Below the pieces are notes generated by a model. It was given only the letters and a program-made list of their open reading frames with translations, had not been told where the DNA came from and ran no database searches. Shown here in pieces: positions 7,780 through 14,617 of a stretch of 26,866 nucleotides of DNA (position 1 is its first letter; every line of letters starts with the position of its first letter). The position numbers and the translations under genes were made by a program. This stretch comes from Acidobacteriaceae bacterium (GTDB taxonomy: Bacteria > Acidobacteriota > Terriglobia > Terriglobales > Acidobacteriaceae). Location of the stretch: assembly GCA_003166055.1 (NCBI GenBank), contig PMWR01000533.1, forward strand, positions 1 to 26,866, written 5' to 3'.

Positions 7780-8586
7780 TTGGCGCGTGAACTCTTGACC
7801 GCACGTCTTGAAAAGAAAGACTGCATCTCCGAATCGTCCCAGTGCTACCACTTTGAATTCGTGCTCGACGCGCTGGAGAGCTTTCCTTTTACCGCCGGTC
7901 AGTTTATCTCCGCCGTGGCCGAGGACCCGAACGGCAAGCAGCAGACCCGCGCCTATTCGATCGCGTCGGCAGCCAGGGCCAACCGCTTCGACCTCTGCGT
8001 CAATCGCGTCGAAGGCGGCTTCTTCTCCAATCACCTCGCCGACCTCACCGATCTGGAGCCCGGCGGCGCCATCAAGATCCACGGTCCCCACGGCCACTTC
8101 ATCCTCAACCAGCCGGTCACCGACTCCATCCTCATCGCCACCGGCACCGGCATCGCTCCCATGCGCGGCTTTGCACAGTGGCTGTTCCCTGAGAACGGCC
8201 CCGACCGCAGCAACGGCAAGCAGATCTGGCTCGTCTACGGCACCCGCCACGAAACCGAGATTTACTACCAGGCCGAATTCGAGGCCCTCGCGGCAAAGCA
8301 TCCCAACTTCCACTACCTCTGCACCCTCAGCCGCGCACTGCCCGACTGGACCGGCCTCCGGGGCTACGTCCAGACATACGTCGCCAAAATCGTGGAAGAG
8401 CGCGCCGCCCGTCTCGGCCTGCCGCTCATCCAACCCGAAGTGGACCCCTCGATTCCCAAGGCCGAACTGCAATTCGAAATCTACGCCTACATCTGTGGCC
8501 TCAATAACATGGTCGCCGGCGTCCGCGACACACTGGCCGGCTTCGGCTGGCACCGCAAGCAGATCGTCTTCGAGCGCTACGACTGA
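7780..8586 (+). CDS. Ferredoxin/flavodoxin-NADP reductase-like flavoprotein
   Basis: A 268-residue cytoplasmic oxidoreductase of the ferredoxin-NADP reductase superfamily. The FAD-binding half shows RAYS (residues 57-60), which contacts the flavin, and EGGFFSNHL (about 78-86). The NAD(P)-binding half shows the GTGIAP pyrophosphate loop (122-127), VYGTRHETEIYY, and a late CGLNNMV. The C-terminus FERYD carries the aromatic residue near the flavin in bacterial enzymes. These proteins pass electrons between NADPH and ferredoxin or flavodoxin. The TTG at 7780 is used because the N-terminus fits the family; its ribosome site is weak. No ferredoxin gene is adjacent. An insertion around residues 215-237 may be lineage-specific. 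Confidence 0.9.
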   Translation: MARELLTARLEKKDCISESSQCYHFEFVLDALESFPFTAGQFISAVAEDPNGKQQTRAYSIASAARANRFDLCVNRVEGGFFSNHLADLTDLEPGGAIKIHGPHGHFILNQPVTDSILIATGTGIAPMRGFAQWLFPENGPDRSNGKQIWLVYGTRHETEIYYQAEFEALAAKHPNFHYLCTLSRALPDWTGLRGYVQTYVAKIVEERAARLGLPLIQPEVDPSIPKAELQFEIYAYICGLNNMVAGVRDTLAGFGWHRKQIVFERYD

Positions 8587-8693
8587 TCGATTGAATTTTC
8601 GACTGTGACCATGATGTGCGGGACCGCGTCCTCCCGCACCGCGCGACCAATCTCCGGTGCTAAGCTGATACCCATCCGCAGCCGGAGGCGTCG

Positions 8694-9197
8694 ATGATCG
8701 TCTTCCAGGAAAACGGGGATACGGTTAGCTTTTCACCCGAAGACCTCACCCGCAATCCGCCATTGCAGGAGAAGCTGCTTGGCTTCTACCTTCTTGCGAT
8801 CCTGATCGTCCTGCTTGTACGGGTCATTCAGCTGATTCGGTGTTTGTGGGCATTGCGCAAGAACGGGCCTGCAGCACAGGAGAGATGGGACAAAGTTTGG
8901 ACCCTCGGCAACCTGCGAGCTCGCTCGCTGATGAGGCTCGCAGTCCTGACGTTCCTCCTGTGTGTCCTGGAGATGTCTCTCAGTTTCACCAACGTACTTT
9001 GGGTAGTTGGAACCCAGAAGGTCGCTCACACGTGGTGGCTTCTTGTCGAGGTCGCCGAAAACCTCGGAGCGTTTAACGCCGGAATGGTGGTCTGCATTGT
9101 GCTCTACGCTTGCGGCTCCTTCTTTGAATCGCGGCTCGAACGCCGCAGGCTTGCCGTCAACACCGCGCATGTCCCATCGCAGGCGCCTAGAGATTAA
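8694..9197 (+). CDS. Small integral membrane protein, unknown function
   Basis: A 167-residue protein with three to four hydrophobic segments: about residues 28-48, 82-102 (LAVLTFLLCVLEMSLSF) and 132-150. A charged loop follows the first segment. I recognise no family; three-helix topology is shared with MotA/TolQ/ExbB-type proteins, but no motif of these is clear. The ATG at 8694 has GGAGG (8684-8688) five bases upstream, so translation is well supported. Its end overlaps the end of the LytTR response regulator on the opposite strand by 11 bp, so the two transcripts must overlap. Confidence 0.75.
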   Translation: MIVFQENGDTVSFSPEDLTRNPPLQEKLLGFYLLAILIVLLVRVIQLIRCLWALRKNGPAAQERWDKVWTLGNLRARSLMRLAVLTFLLCVLEMSLSFTNVLWVVGTQKVAHTWWLLVEVAENLGAFNAGMVVCIVLYACGSFFESRLERRRLAVNTAHVPSQAPRD

Positions 9198-10023
9198 ACA
9201 ACTCCCGCAGCCTCTTGGTCTGCGCCCGGCTCACCGGAATCTCCGTCTGCTTCTTGTCGTTCATGCGCAGTTGATACGTCGACTTGAACCACGGCACCAC
9301 CTCGCGAATGTGGTTGATATTTACCACAAACCCGCGATGCGCCCGCCAGAACAACGCCGGATCGAGCAGATCCAGCAACTCTTCCAGCGTGCGGCACTTC
9401 GACTGCCCTTCAAACGTCTGCGTGACCACGCGAATCACGCCCTCGTCAATAGCCGCATAACAGATATCCGCCTGGTCCACCAGCAGCAGCCTGCTCTGAG
9501 CCTGCACAATCAGCTTTGCCGGCTGCGGTGTCCGCGACGCGCCCTGCGGCCGGTTCAGCAGCTTCAGCAGCGCATCGATCTGCGACTCGGGCCGGCCGTT
9601 CCCCGCTCCCGATCCGCCGGTCATCCGCCCGCGCACCCTGTCCACGGCCTGCTGCACCCGCGTGCGGTCAAACGGCTTCAGCAGGTAGTCGACCGCGTTC
9701 ACATCGAAGGCGCGCACGGCGTACTGGTCGTATGCCGTCGCAAAAACAATCTGCGGCAGGGCTTCGGCATCCTGATGCTCGCCCATACCCGTACGTTCAC
9801 GGCTTCGCGCCATCAGCCGCTGGATCACCGCAAACCCGTCGAGTCCCGGCATCTGCACATCCAGAAACACCAGGTCCGGATGGTGTTCCTCAATCAGGTC
9901 AACGGCTTCAATCCCGTTTGTCCCCTGCGCCACCACTTCCACGCCGCCCACCTGGTCGAGCAGATACTTCAGCTCGTCGCGTGCCAGTTGCTCATCGTCG
10001 ATAATCAGCGCGGAAATAGCCAT
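9187..10023 (-). CDS. LytTR-family DNA-binding response regulator
   Basis: A 278-residue two-domain regulator. The receiver (residues 3-130) has the acidic pair D9-D10, the phospho-acceptor D55 in LVFLDVQMPG, the FATAYDQYAVRAF switch region and K116 in YLLKPFD. After a Gly/Arg/Pro linker, a LytTR DNA-binding domain spans about 170-275, with FWRAHRGFVVNINHI and SRAQTKRLRELF near the end. Such regulators bind direct repeats upstream of targets after phosphorylation by a histidine kinase. The ATG at 10023 directly precedes the canonical receiver start; an open extension to 10071 adds residues with no family match. No kinase gene is adjacent, so the regulator is an orphan within this window. Confidence 0.94.
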   Translation of the reverse strand: MAISALIIDDEQLARDELKYLLDQVGGVEVVAQGTNGIEAVDLIEEHHPDLVFLDVQMPGLDGFAVIQRLMARSRERTGMGEHQDAEALPQIVFATAYDQYAVRAFDVNAVDYLLKPFDRTRVQQAVDRVRGRMTGGSGAGNGRPESQIDALLKLLNRPQGASRTPQPAKLIVQAQSRLLLVDQADICYAAIDEGVIRVVTQTFEGQSKCRTLEELLDLLDPALFWRAHRGFVVNINHIREVVPWFKSTYQLRMNDKKQTEIPVSRAQTKRLRELFNL

Positions 10024-10171
10024 AGAGATCGTGCGACCCCAAATGCCCAAACTTCGATTGTAGGAAGACAACCAGCCGTGGTCAATTCGGCCAAGAATCC
10101 GCGGGCTGGAATTTCCAGGATAGACTCGTCTGAAGTGGAACAGGATCTTGAAAGCGAGTAGCTGTGCTCAC

Positions 10172-10195
10172 CTTGCGCCTTCTTCCTGGCGCAAG
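10172..10195. repeat. Hairpin next to dispersed-element copy A
   Basis: CTTGCGCC (10172-10179) and GGCGCAAG (10188-10195) make a perfect 8-bp stem with an 8-nt loop. It lies between the zinc-ribbon gene's stop and the response-regulator start, next to dispersed-element copy A, and could end the minus-strand transcript. Confidence 0.45.
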
Positions 10196-10204
10196 CGCAA
10201 CCAA

Positions 10205-10250
10205 GCCAGTGCGAGCAATCAGCGAGCGTTTGGCCCCACCGCAGGTGGTT
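10205..10250 (-). repeat. Dispersed ~46-bp element, copy A
   Basis: Shares with copies at 12068-12114 and 21251-21296 the plus-strand pattern GCC-x-GTGCGAGC-N4/5-GCGAGC, then a C-rich block, then GGTGG or AGTGG. Listed on the minus strand because all three copies lie at the 3' ends of minus-strand genes in the same orientation. The TAA stop of the zinc-ribbon gene (10249-10251) falls on the edge of this copy. Confidence 0.65.
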
Positions 10251-10773
10251 AGTCGCCGAGGACTCTTAACCGCGCCGGCATATGGTCGCGAGATAGCTCA
10301 TGCCCGCAGCGTGTACAGAACTGGTCCGTCGTCCGCACCGTGCGGAAGCAGTTCCCGCAGTTGGCCGTAAGCTGGTAGTTGCACTGCGGACAGAAATGAA
10401 AATCGCTCTGCACATGCGTGGAGCAGGCCGGGCACCGCGATACCTCCGGCTGGCGAAGTAGAAAGTAAAGCACCGCGCCAATCCCGCCCGGCATCACGAA
10501 GCAGATCATGATCCAGAAACGCGAACTCATGGCCCGGCGCGGAGCATCTCTGCTCACGTAGCCCACCATCAGGAAGTACAGCGCTACCAGCACACCGCCG
10601 GAGATGCTGAAGTAGATGTGAAATCCGAGAGGCGGAGGATGGTGCTGTTGTTTCGGCAGAATCAGCCAGAAATAGTACTCCACCAGCACAAACGCGGTCA
10701 CCGCAAGGACAATCGACCACACCGGAATAATCCGTGCGTCTTCGTTCATGGCGATGGATTGTGGATCACGCAT
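10249..10773 (-). CDS. Membrane protein with C-terminal double zinc ribbon
   Basis: A 174-residue protein with three hydrophobic segments (about residues 17-40, 53-72 and 86-106). The last two resemble the short membrane-anchor module called PLDc_N (ending GAVLYFLLRQP). Two zinc-ribbon knuckle pairs follow: CPAC...CPQC (about 114-133) and CGNC...CTRCG (about 139-157). The tail is basic. Such proteins are usually unassigned; the zinc ribbons suggest binding to nucleic acid or protein at the inner face of the membrane. ATG 10773 is preferred because GAGGAAGG lies eight bases upstream; a second in-frame ATG at 10749 has no ribosome site. It follows the sigma/membrane-protein pair on the same strand. 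Confidence 0.8.
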   Translation of the reverse strand: MRDPQSIAMNEDARIIPVWSIVLAVTAFVLVEYYFWLILPKQQHHPPPLGFHIYFSISGGVLVALYFLMVGYVSRDAPRRAMSSRFWIMICFVMPGGIGAVLYFLLRQPEVSRCPACSTHVQSDFHFCPQCNYQLTANCGNCFRTVRTTDQFCTRCGHELSRDHMPARLRVLGD

Positions 10774-10805
10774 AGGCAGTCCCTTCCTCGAAGGGTCTCT
10801 CTCAG

Positions 10806-10828
10806 GGGATTAAGCACAGCTTAATCCC
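10806..10828. promoter_or_regulatory. Perfect 10-bp inverted repeat before the zinc-ribbon gene
   Basis: GGGATTAAGC (10806-10815) and GCTTAATCCC (10819-10828) are perfect complements around ACA. The site is 33 bp upstream of the zinc-ribbon start on the minus strand and 82 bp after the preceding gene. No T-run follows in either direction, so a dimeric-regulator operator or leader hairpin is more likely than a terminator. Confidence 0.5.
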
Positions 10829-10909
10829 TATTGTGATGGACGGAAAAGAGAAATGAGAAGTTGCGCCAATCGGCGCGGCGATTGCGTTTTGTCGGAGGCT
10901 GCGCTCGGG

Positions 10910-11293
10910 TCAGGACTTGCGGCGAAGCCACCCGGCGAGCAGCGTTGAGGCCAGAATAGCGGCGCTCATAAATAAGACCCATACGCTCAACTGGCCGGTC
11001 AAACCGGTCAGGCGCTCTTCTTCAATGAGGGCTTCGCCAGCCCACCACACCAGTGGACCCAGCACCAGCAGAATCACCAGCGCCGCTGCAAGAGCCACCG
11101 CGCGCACCCGCTTGCGGTCGGCTTTCTGGTCCTTCATTACACCCAGCGAGGCGTTTACCACCCGCGCGGTGCGATACGCCACCGCTCTCTCCCGGTTTCC
11201 CTGGTTCCCAGCCAATGCCGAGAGCAGTTCGCGATCCGCATCCCCCGGGGTTCTCGCGTCGCCGTCTGCGCCGCTCAACAGGTCAGCCACCAT
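10910..11293 (-). CDS. Small membrane protein coupled to the sigma factor (possible anti-sigma)
   Basis: A protein of about 127 residues. The first 65 residues are hydrophilic and charged; two hydrophobic segments follow (about 67-88 and 104-122), ending in WLRRKS. Its ATG (11293-11291) shares a base with the sigma-factor stop (TGATG), and AGGAGG lies about nine bases upstream inside the sigma gene, so translation is coupled. A cytoplasmic N-terminal region plus a membrane anchor immediately downstream of an ECF sigma gene is the usual position of an anti-sigma factor. No zinc-binding ZAS motif (HxxxCxxC) is present, and I do not recognise the domain, so that role is inferred from context only. 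GTG 11296 is an alternative start. Confidence 0.7.
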   Translation of the reverse strand: MVADLLSGADGDARTPGDADRELLSALAGNQGNRERAVAYRTARVVNASLGVMKDQKADRKRVRAVALAAALVILLVLGPLVWWAGEALIEEERLTGLTGQLSVWVLFMSAAILASTLLAGWLRRKS

Positions 11294-11958
11294 CACACCG
11301 CCTCCTGGCGGCGAGGATGGTTCCGTTCCAATTTAGGTTTGATTGCGGCCATGCCTCTGTAAAGTCTTGATTTCACAGTTGAAAGCGGAGCCCGCGTCAC
11401 CTTCGCAATCTCCTCCAGGGATAACTCCTCATGGAAGCGCAGAACCAGCACCTCGCGATGCAGCGTATCCAGCTCCATCAGCGCCCCGGCAATCCGCTCC
11501 CGGTCCTGGAGGTTTGAGAGGCTGTCAAATGGCGTCGGCCCACCCGCTGCGATCTCGAAACTCATTGGCCGGTCGTCCTCGCTGCCGCCCTCGAACAGCT
11601 CATCCAGGCTCGCCATCGTCCGCTTGCGCCGCTGATCGATCACCAGGTTGCGCGCGATCGTGAACAGCCACGTGTCGAACCGCGCCTTGCCATTGAACTG
11701 CCCGCCCCGCACCAGAACGCGCATCCAGACCTCCTGGAACAGGTCCTCCGCCATCTCCCGGTTGCTGGTCAGGTAGAGCAGATAACGCAGCAGACGGTGC
11801 TGGTAGCGGACGATCAGCTCGTCCAGCAACCCAACATCCTGGCGCTTCAATCCCTGGGCAACGGCGAGGCTCTCCTGCCGCACCAGCTCTTGATCCGCGG
11901 TGGTGGCATTCTGTGCAAAAAGAGGGCGAATAGACGCGGAAATACTCATCTCATTCAT
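11293..11958 (-). CDS. ECF-type RNA polymerase sigma factor
   Basis: About 221 residues with the two conserved ECF regions. Region 2 runs from [15 protein letters not shown] through [13 protein letters not shown] to [18 protein letters not shown], recognising the -10 element and binding core polymerase. A short acidic linker follows ([10 protein letters not shown]). Region 4 contains [18 protein letters not shown] and the helix-turn-helix [13 protein letters not shown] for the -35 element. The start is uncertain: ATG 11958 and ATG 11949 lack a good Shine-Dalgarno, and the frame is open to TTG 11970. It overlaps the downstream membrane protein by TGATG. It probably controls its own operon in response to an envelope signal, as is typical of the family. 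Confidence 0.92.
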   Translation of the reverse strand: MNEMSISASIRPLFAQNATTADQELVRQESLAVAQGLKRQDVGLLDELIVRYQHRLLRYLLYLTSNREMAEDLFQEVWMRVLVRGGQFNGKARFDTWLFTIARNLVIDQRRKRTMASLDELFEGGSEDDRPMSFEIAAGGPTPFDSLSNLQDRERIAGALMELDTLHREVLVLRFHEELSLEEIAKVTRAPLSTVKSRLYRGMAAIKPKLERNHPRRQEAV

Positions 11959-12016
11959 TAAGACGATCAAAGCGCCAATCTGGTCACATTAAATTCGCTG
12001 TTCGAACAAAAAAAGT

Positions 12017-12757
12017 TCATCCCGAGGCCTTTGAGGCCTTCTTTGGCTGTTGCTGGGAGGCATCTAGGCCAGTGCGAGCGACTAGCGAGCTTCCGCCCCC
12101 ACGGCGAGTGGCCTCTTCCACCGCCTGCGCCGCCCGCCGTTCACGCGCCTCCGCGCCCCGATAGTGAAAAATTCCCAGCAGATGATTCCGCCGCTGCACC
12201 GGAGTCATCGCCTCCCACCCCACCCGCGCCAGTGGCTGGCGTTGAAAGGCAGCCTTTAGAATCGGCGGCGTATCGGTTTCGCCTTCCATCGCCAGCAGCA
12301 GCCACTCGGCCATTTGCTCAGCGCGTTTTTCGCGGGACTCCGCACTCTTCGGCTCCAGAACCCACTTCCCAACGTCCCTGCGCAGCGAGGTCGCCAGGCG
12401 GTCAAACCATTTCCGCAGACGCCGGTCACCCTTCAGAGCCTTCTCAAGCTCCACCGGCACCACGGCCGGCCGTTCCTCCAGATCCGGTTCCAGCCGAATC
12501 TTCACCTTCAATCCCACGCTGACCTTCGCCGCAGCCTGCATCTTCCTGTTCACCAGCAGGAAATGTTTCCCGCCAGGCCCGCCGGCCATCAGCGTCGTCT
12601 TGATCGCCAAATCCTCAATCTCGCCGCGTACGCGCAAACCCACTCGCTCCGGCCACGTCTTCGCGACATCGAACGGAATCCGCGCAATCACCCATCCCAT
12701 GCCCGTCTGCAGCGGCTCCAGCACGGCCGTAAACGATTTTGCCTTCGACCCGCCCAT
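12017..12757 (-). CDS. DUF1905 / YdeI (OmpD-associated) family protein
   Basis: A 246-residue cytoplasmic protein. Residues 8-92 fit DUF1905, a small barrel: F-x-A-x-L-E at the start, WVIARIPFDV, VRGEIED and KHFLLVNRKM. Residues 100-165 fit the YdeI/OmpD-associated helical domain: VPVELEKAL, KWFDRLATSLRRDVGKWV and AESREKRAEQMAEWL. Relatives are linked to stress or antimicrobial-peptide resistance, but the mechanism is unclear. A 45-residue segment after the YdeI domain (around TPPILKAAFQRQPLARVGWEAMTP split by position) has no match I know. Residues 215-231 are encoded by dispersed-element copy B, so the C-terminus appears to have been extended by repeat sequence. Confidence 0.8.
   Translation of the reverse strand: MGGSKAKSFTAVLEPLQTGMGWVIARIPFDVAKTWPERVGLRVRGEIEDLAIKTTLMAGGPGGKHFLLVNRKMQAAAKVSVGLKVKIRLEPDLEERPAVVPVELEKALKGDRRLRKWFDRLATSLRRDVGKWVLEPKSAESREKRAEQMAEWLLLAMEGETDTPPILKAAFQRQPLARVGWEAMTPVQRRNHLLGIFHYRGAEARERRAAQAVEEATRRGGGSSLVARTGLDASQQQPKKASKASG
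12068..12114 (-). repeat. Dispersed ~46-bp element, copy B (inside a coding region)
   Basis: GCCAGTGCGAGC-N5-AGCGAGC followed by a C-rich block and AGTGGCC, matching copies A and C at most positions. In this copy the frame stays open, and the element encodes part of the DUF1905/YdeI protein's tail (GGSSLVARTGL). Confidence 0.65.
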
Positions 12758-12798
12758 AAGACCTCAGTATGCCGTTCAGATCCCAGCCCCGCAATCTC

Positions 12799-12843
12799 TA
12801 ATCCCTAATCCCTAGTCCCTCAGTCCCTTAGTCCCTGTTCCCT
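12799..12843 (-). repeat. Short octamer tandem repeat, locus 1
   Basis: Six degenerate 7-8 bp units of the (TTAGTCCC) type, read on the plus strand as TAATCCC, TAATCCC, TAGTCCC, TCAGTCCC, TTAGTCCC, TGTTCCC. It overlaps the 3' end of the DMT transporter gene on the minus strand and encodes its last residues and stop. The same unit makes the larger array at 25069-25190. Confidence 0.85.
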
Positions 12844-13710
12844 CCGCGTTGGATGACTGATCATCCACACCGCCGCCAAAATCAGCCCTCCACCAAACAT
12901 CTGAATCCCCGTCATCGCTTCCCCAAAAAGAAAGAAGGCCAGAATCGCCGTTACCGGCGCAACCCCCAACATGACAACAGAAGAAACAGTCGCCGGCAAA
13001 TGTCCCAGCGCGTACGTCAGGCAAGTGTAGCCGCCCACCTGGCAGATCAGCCCCAAGCCGAGAACCGCCAACAACGGACCAGCACCGTCGACCGCCAACG
13101 ACATATGTCCAGCCAGCGCGCACGCCAGCAGCGCCACTGTGCTGGCCGTCGCCGAGAGCGTCACAATCGTCGTTGTATCGGCCATCGCGCGCACTCGTTC
13201 CGTCGCCACCAGGAAAAACGCAAACGCCACCGACGCCGCCACCGCCATCAGGTCGCCCGTCCAGGCAGCCTGCATCTTGCCCCAGTCGATCGAAACAATC
13301 AGCGCTCCGCCCACCACCGCCGTCACCAGCGCCAGCCAAAACCGCGCCGACGGCAGCTTCCGCGTAATCGCCCACGTCAGCAGTCCCACCACCACCGGCG
13401 CATTGTTCCCCAGGAATGTTGCGCCTCCCGCCGACGTGCGCATCACCGCAACGTTGAAGAACCCCACGTCCGCGGCAAAGAAAACCCCGCCCAGCAGCGT
13501 CAGCGGAATCACCTTTGCTGGAATCTGCAGCCGCCGTCCCCGCTTCGCAAAGACAATCCCCCACAGCGCCACTGAAGCAATCAGCATCCGGTAAAACGCC
13601 GAGGTCACCCCAGGCATCTCCGTCCAGCGGACAAAAATCGCCGACCATCCGACCGCAATCACCCCGCCAATCAGCGCGGCAAAGGCCAGCATCCTCTTTT
13701 CACCCTGCAT
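12820..13710 (-). CDS. EamA/DMT-superfamily transporter
   Basis: A 296-residue inner-membrane protein with ten predicted hydrophobic segments in two EamA repeats, the usual size of drug/metabolite transporters. The first repeat includes AFYRMLIASVALWGIV, a conserved EamA stretch; the second ends PVTAILAFFLFGEAM, the family's conserved late segment. It exports an unknown metabolite. ATG 13710 is taken as the start, with ATG 13692 as an alternative preceded directly by AGAGG. The gene is divergent from rlmB across 64 bp. The tail GLRD is encoded by the octamer repeat at 12799-12843, not by conserved sequence, and the stop lies in that repeat. Confidence 0.92.
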   Translation of the reverse strand: MQGEKRMLAFAALIGGVIAVGWSAIFVRWTEMPGVTSAFYRMLIASVALWGIVFAKRGRRLQIPAKVIPLTLLGGVFFAADVGFFNVAVMRTSAGGATFLGNNAPVVVGLLTWAITRKLPSARFWLALVTAVVGGALIVSIDWGKMQAAWTGDLMAVAASVAFAFFLVATERVRAMADTTTIVTLSATASTVALLACALAGHMSLAVDGAGPLLAVLGLGLICQVGGYTCLTYALGHLPATVSSVVMLGVAPVTAILAFFLFGEAMTGIQMFGGGLILAAVWMISHPTRREQGLRD

Positions 13711-13774
13711 GAATTAAGCCTATCGGACGAGCCTCGCCGCCAACCGTTCTCCACCAATCTTCTACACTATCTCT

Positions 13775-14617
13775 ATGGAAGTCCTTTATGGCGTGCATCC
13801 GGTTGAAGAAGCGATCAAGGCCGGCCGCCGCCGCTTCGATCACGTCCTCGTCGCCCACGAGCGCCAGGATGCCCGGCTCGACCAGCTCGTCGCCCTCTGC
13901 CGCCAGGCCGGTGTCCGCGTCCGCCACGAGGCCCGCGAGCAGCTGACCCAGCTCGCCCAGACGCCCTCCCACCAGGGCGTAGTCGCCCTCGTCCGCCCCG
14001 CCGAGTTCCTCACCATCGAAGATCTCTTCGAGCCCGACGGCGCTAATCCTGAATCGAACAAACCAGGCGCACGCCGCCTGCTGCTCGCTCTCGATGGCGT
14101 CGAAGACCCGCAAAACCTCGGCGCGCTGCTCCGCGTAGCCGACGGCGCTGGCGTCGACGGCGTAGTCCTCACCGAACGCCGCTCCGCTCCCATCAGTCCG
14201 GTTGCCGTCAAAGCCAGCGCCGGCGCCACCGAACACCTCCGCATCGCCCGCGTCGTCAACCTCGTCCGTGCCCTTGAAGACCTGAAGAGGCAAAACATCT
14301 GGGTCATCGGTCTCGACGAGCGCGGCCAGTCCGATTATGACCAGTTCGACCTCACGGGTGACTGCGTCCTGGTCCTCGGCCGCGAAGGCGCTGGCCTCCA
14401 TGACCTCGTCCGCCGCACCTGTGACCACCTCCTGCGTATCCCCATGGCCGGCGGAGTCAGCTCCCTCAACGTCTCTGCCGCTGGAGCTGTAGTCCTCTAT
14501 GAGGCCGCCCGTCAGCGCCGCGCCAAAAGCGCTATTGGTCGCACCTCAGGCGCCGCTGCTCGCCCCGGCACAAACGCCGCGTCCAAGCCAAAGAAACAGA
14601 AAGGCCTCGGTTCTTGA
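13775..14617 (+). CDS. rlmB: 23S rRNA (guanosine-2'-O-)-methyltransferase RlmB (TrmH/SpoU family)
   Basis: A 280-residue SPOUT-class rRNA methyltransferase that uses S-adenosylmethionine to 2'-O-methylate a guanosine of 23S rRNA (G2251 in E. coli numbering). Residues 1-75 form the substrate-binding domain (LYGVHPVEEAI). The knotted catalytic domain shows the three SpoU motifs: DPQNLGALLRVADGAG (111-126, with N114 and R120), LGREGAGL (201-208, with E204), and IPMAGGVSSLNVSAAGAVVLYE split at about 222-243. A basic Ala/Lys-rich tail of about 35 residues follows. RlmB and TrmH relatives are hard to separate, but length and N-terminal domain favour RlmB. Its stop overlaps the next reading frame as TTGA. 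Confidence 0.9.
   Translation: MEVLYGVHPVEEAIKAGRRRFDHVLVAHERQDARLDQLVALCRQAGVRVRHEAREQLTQLAQTPSHQGVVALVRPAEFLTIEDLFEPDGANPESNKPGARRLLLALDGVEDPQNLGALLRVADGAGVDGVVLTERRSAPISPVAVKASAGATEHLRIARVVNLVRALEDLKRQNIWVIGLDERGQSDYDQFDLTGDCVLVLGREGAGLHDLVRRTCDHLLRIPMAGGVSSLNVSAAGAVVLYEAARQRRAKSAIGRTSGAAARPGTNAASKPKKQKGLGS

Noticed and set aside
7531..8553. Long minus-strand extension upstream of the lipoprotein
   Set aside because: Most of it is antisense to the well-supported flavoprotein gene; the lipoprotein signal and ribosome site begin at 7530.
9187..9197. 3' overlap of convergent genes as an antisense regulatory pair
   Set aside because: An 11-bp overlap of stop regions is common in compact genomes and is not by itself evidence of regulation.
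9007..10161. 384-codon plus-strand open frame across the response regulator
   Set aside because: Antisense to clear receiver and LytTR domains; translation is His/Arg/Gln-rich without family features.
10910..11293. Zinc-dependent anti-sigma (ZAS) protein
   Set aside because: The HxxxCxxC motif is absent; only position and membrane topology support an anti-sigma role.
11999..12019. TGTTCGAACA palindrome and GAAC-N7-GTTC as a LexA-type box near the sigma-factor gene
   Set aside because: The site matches neither the GTTC-N7-GTTC direct repeat nor the classic Gram-positive box, and the gene is not an SOS gene; probably chance.
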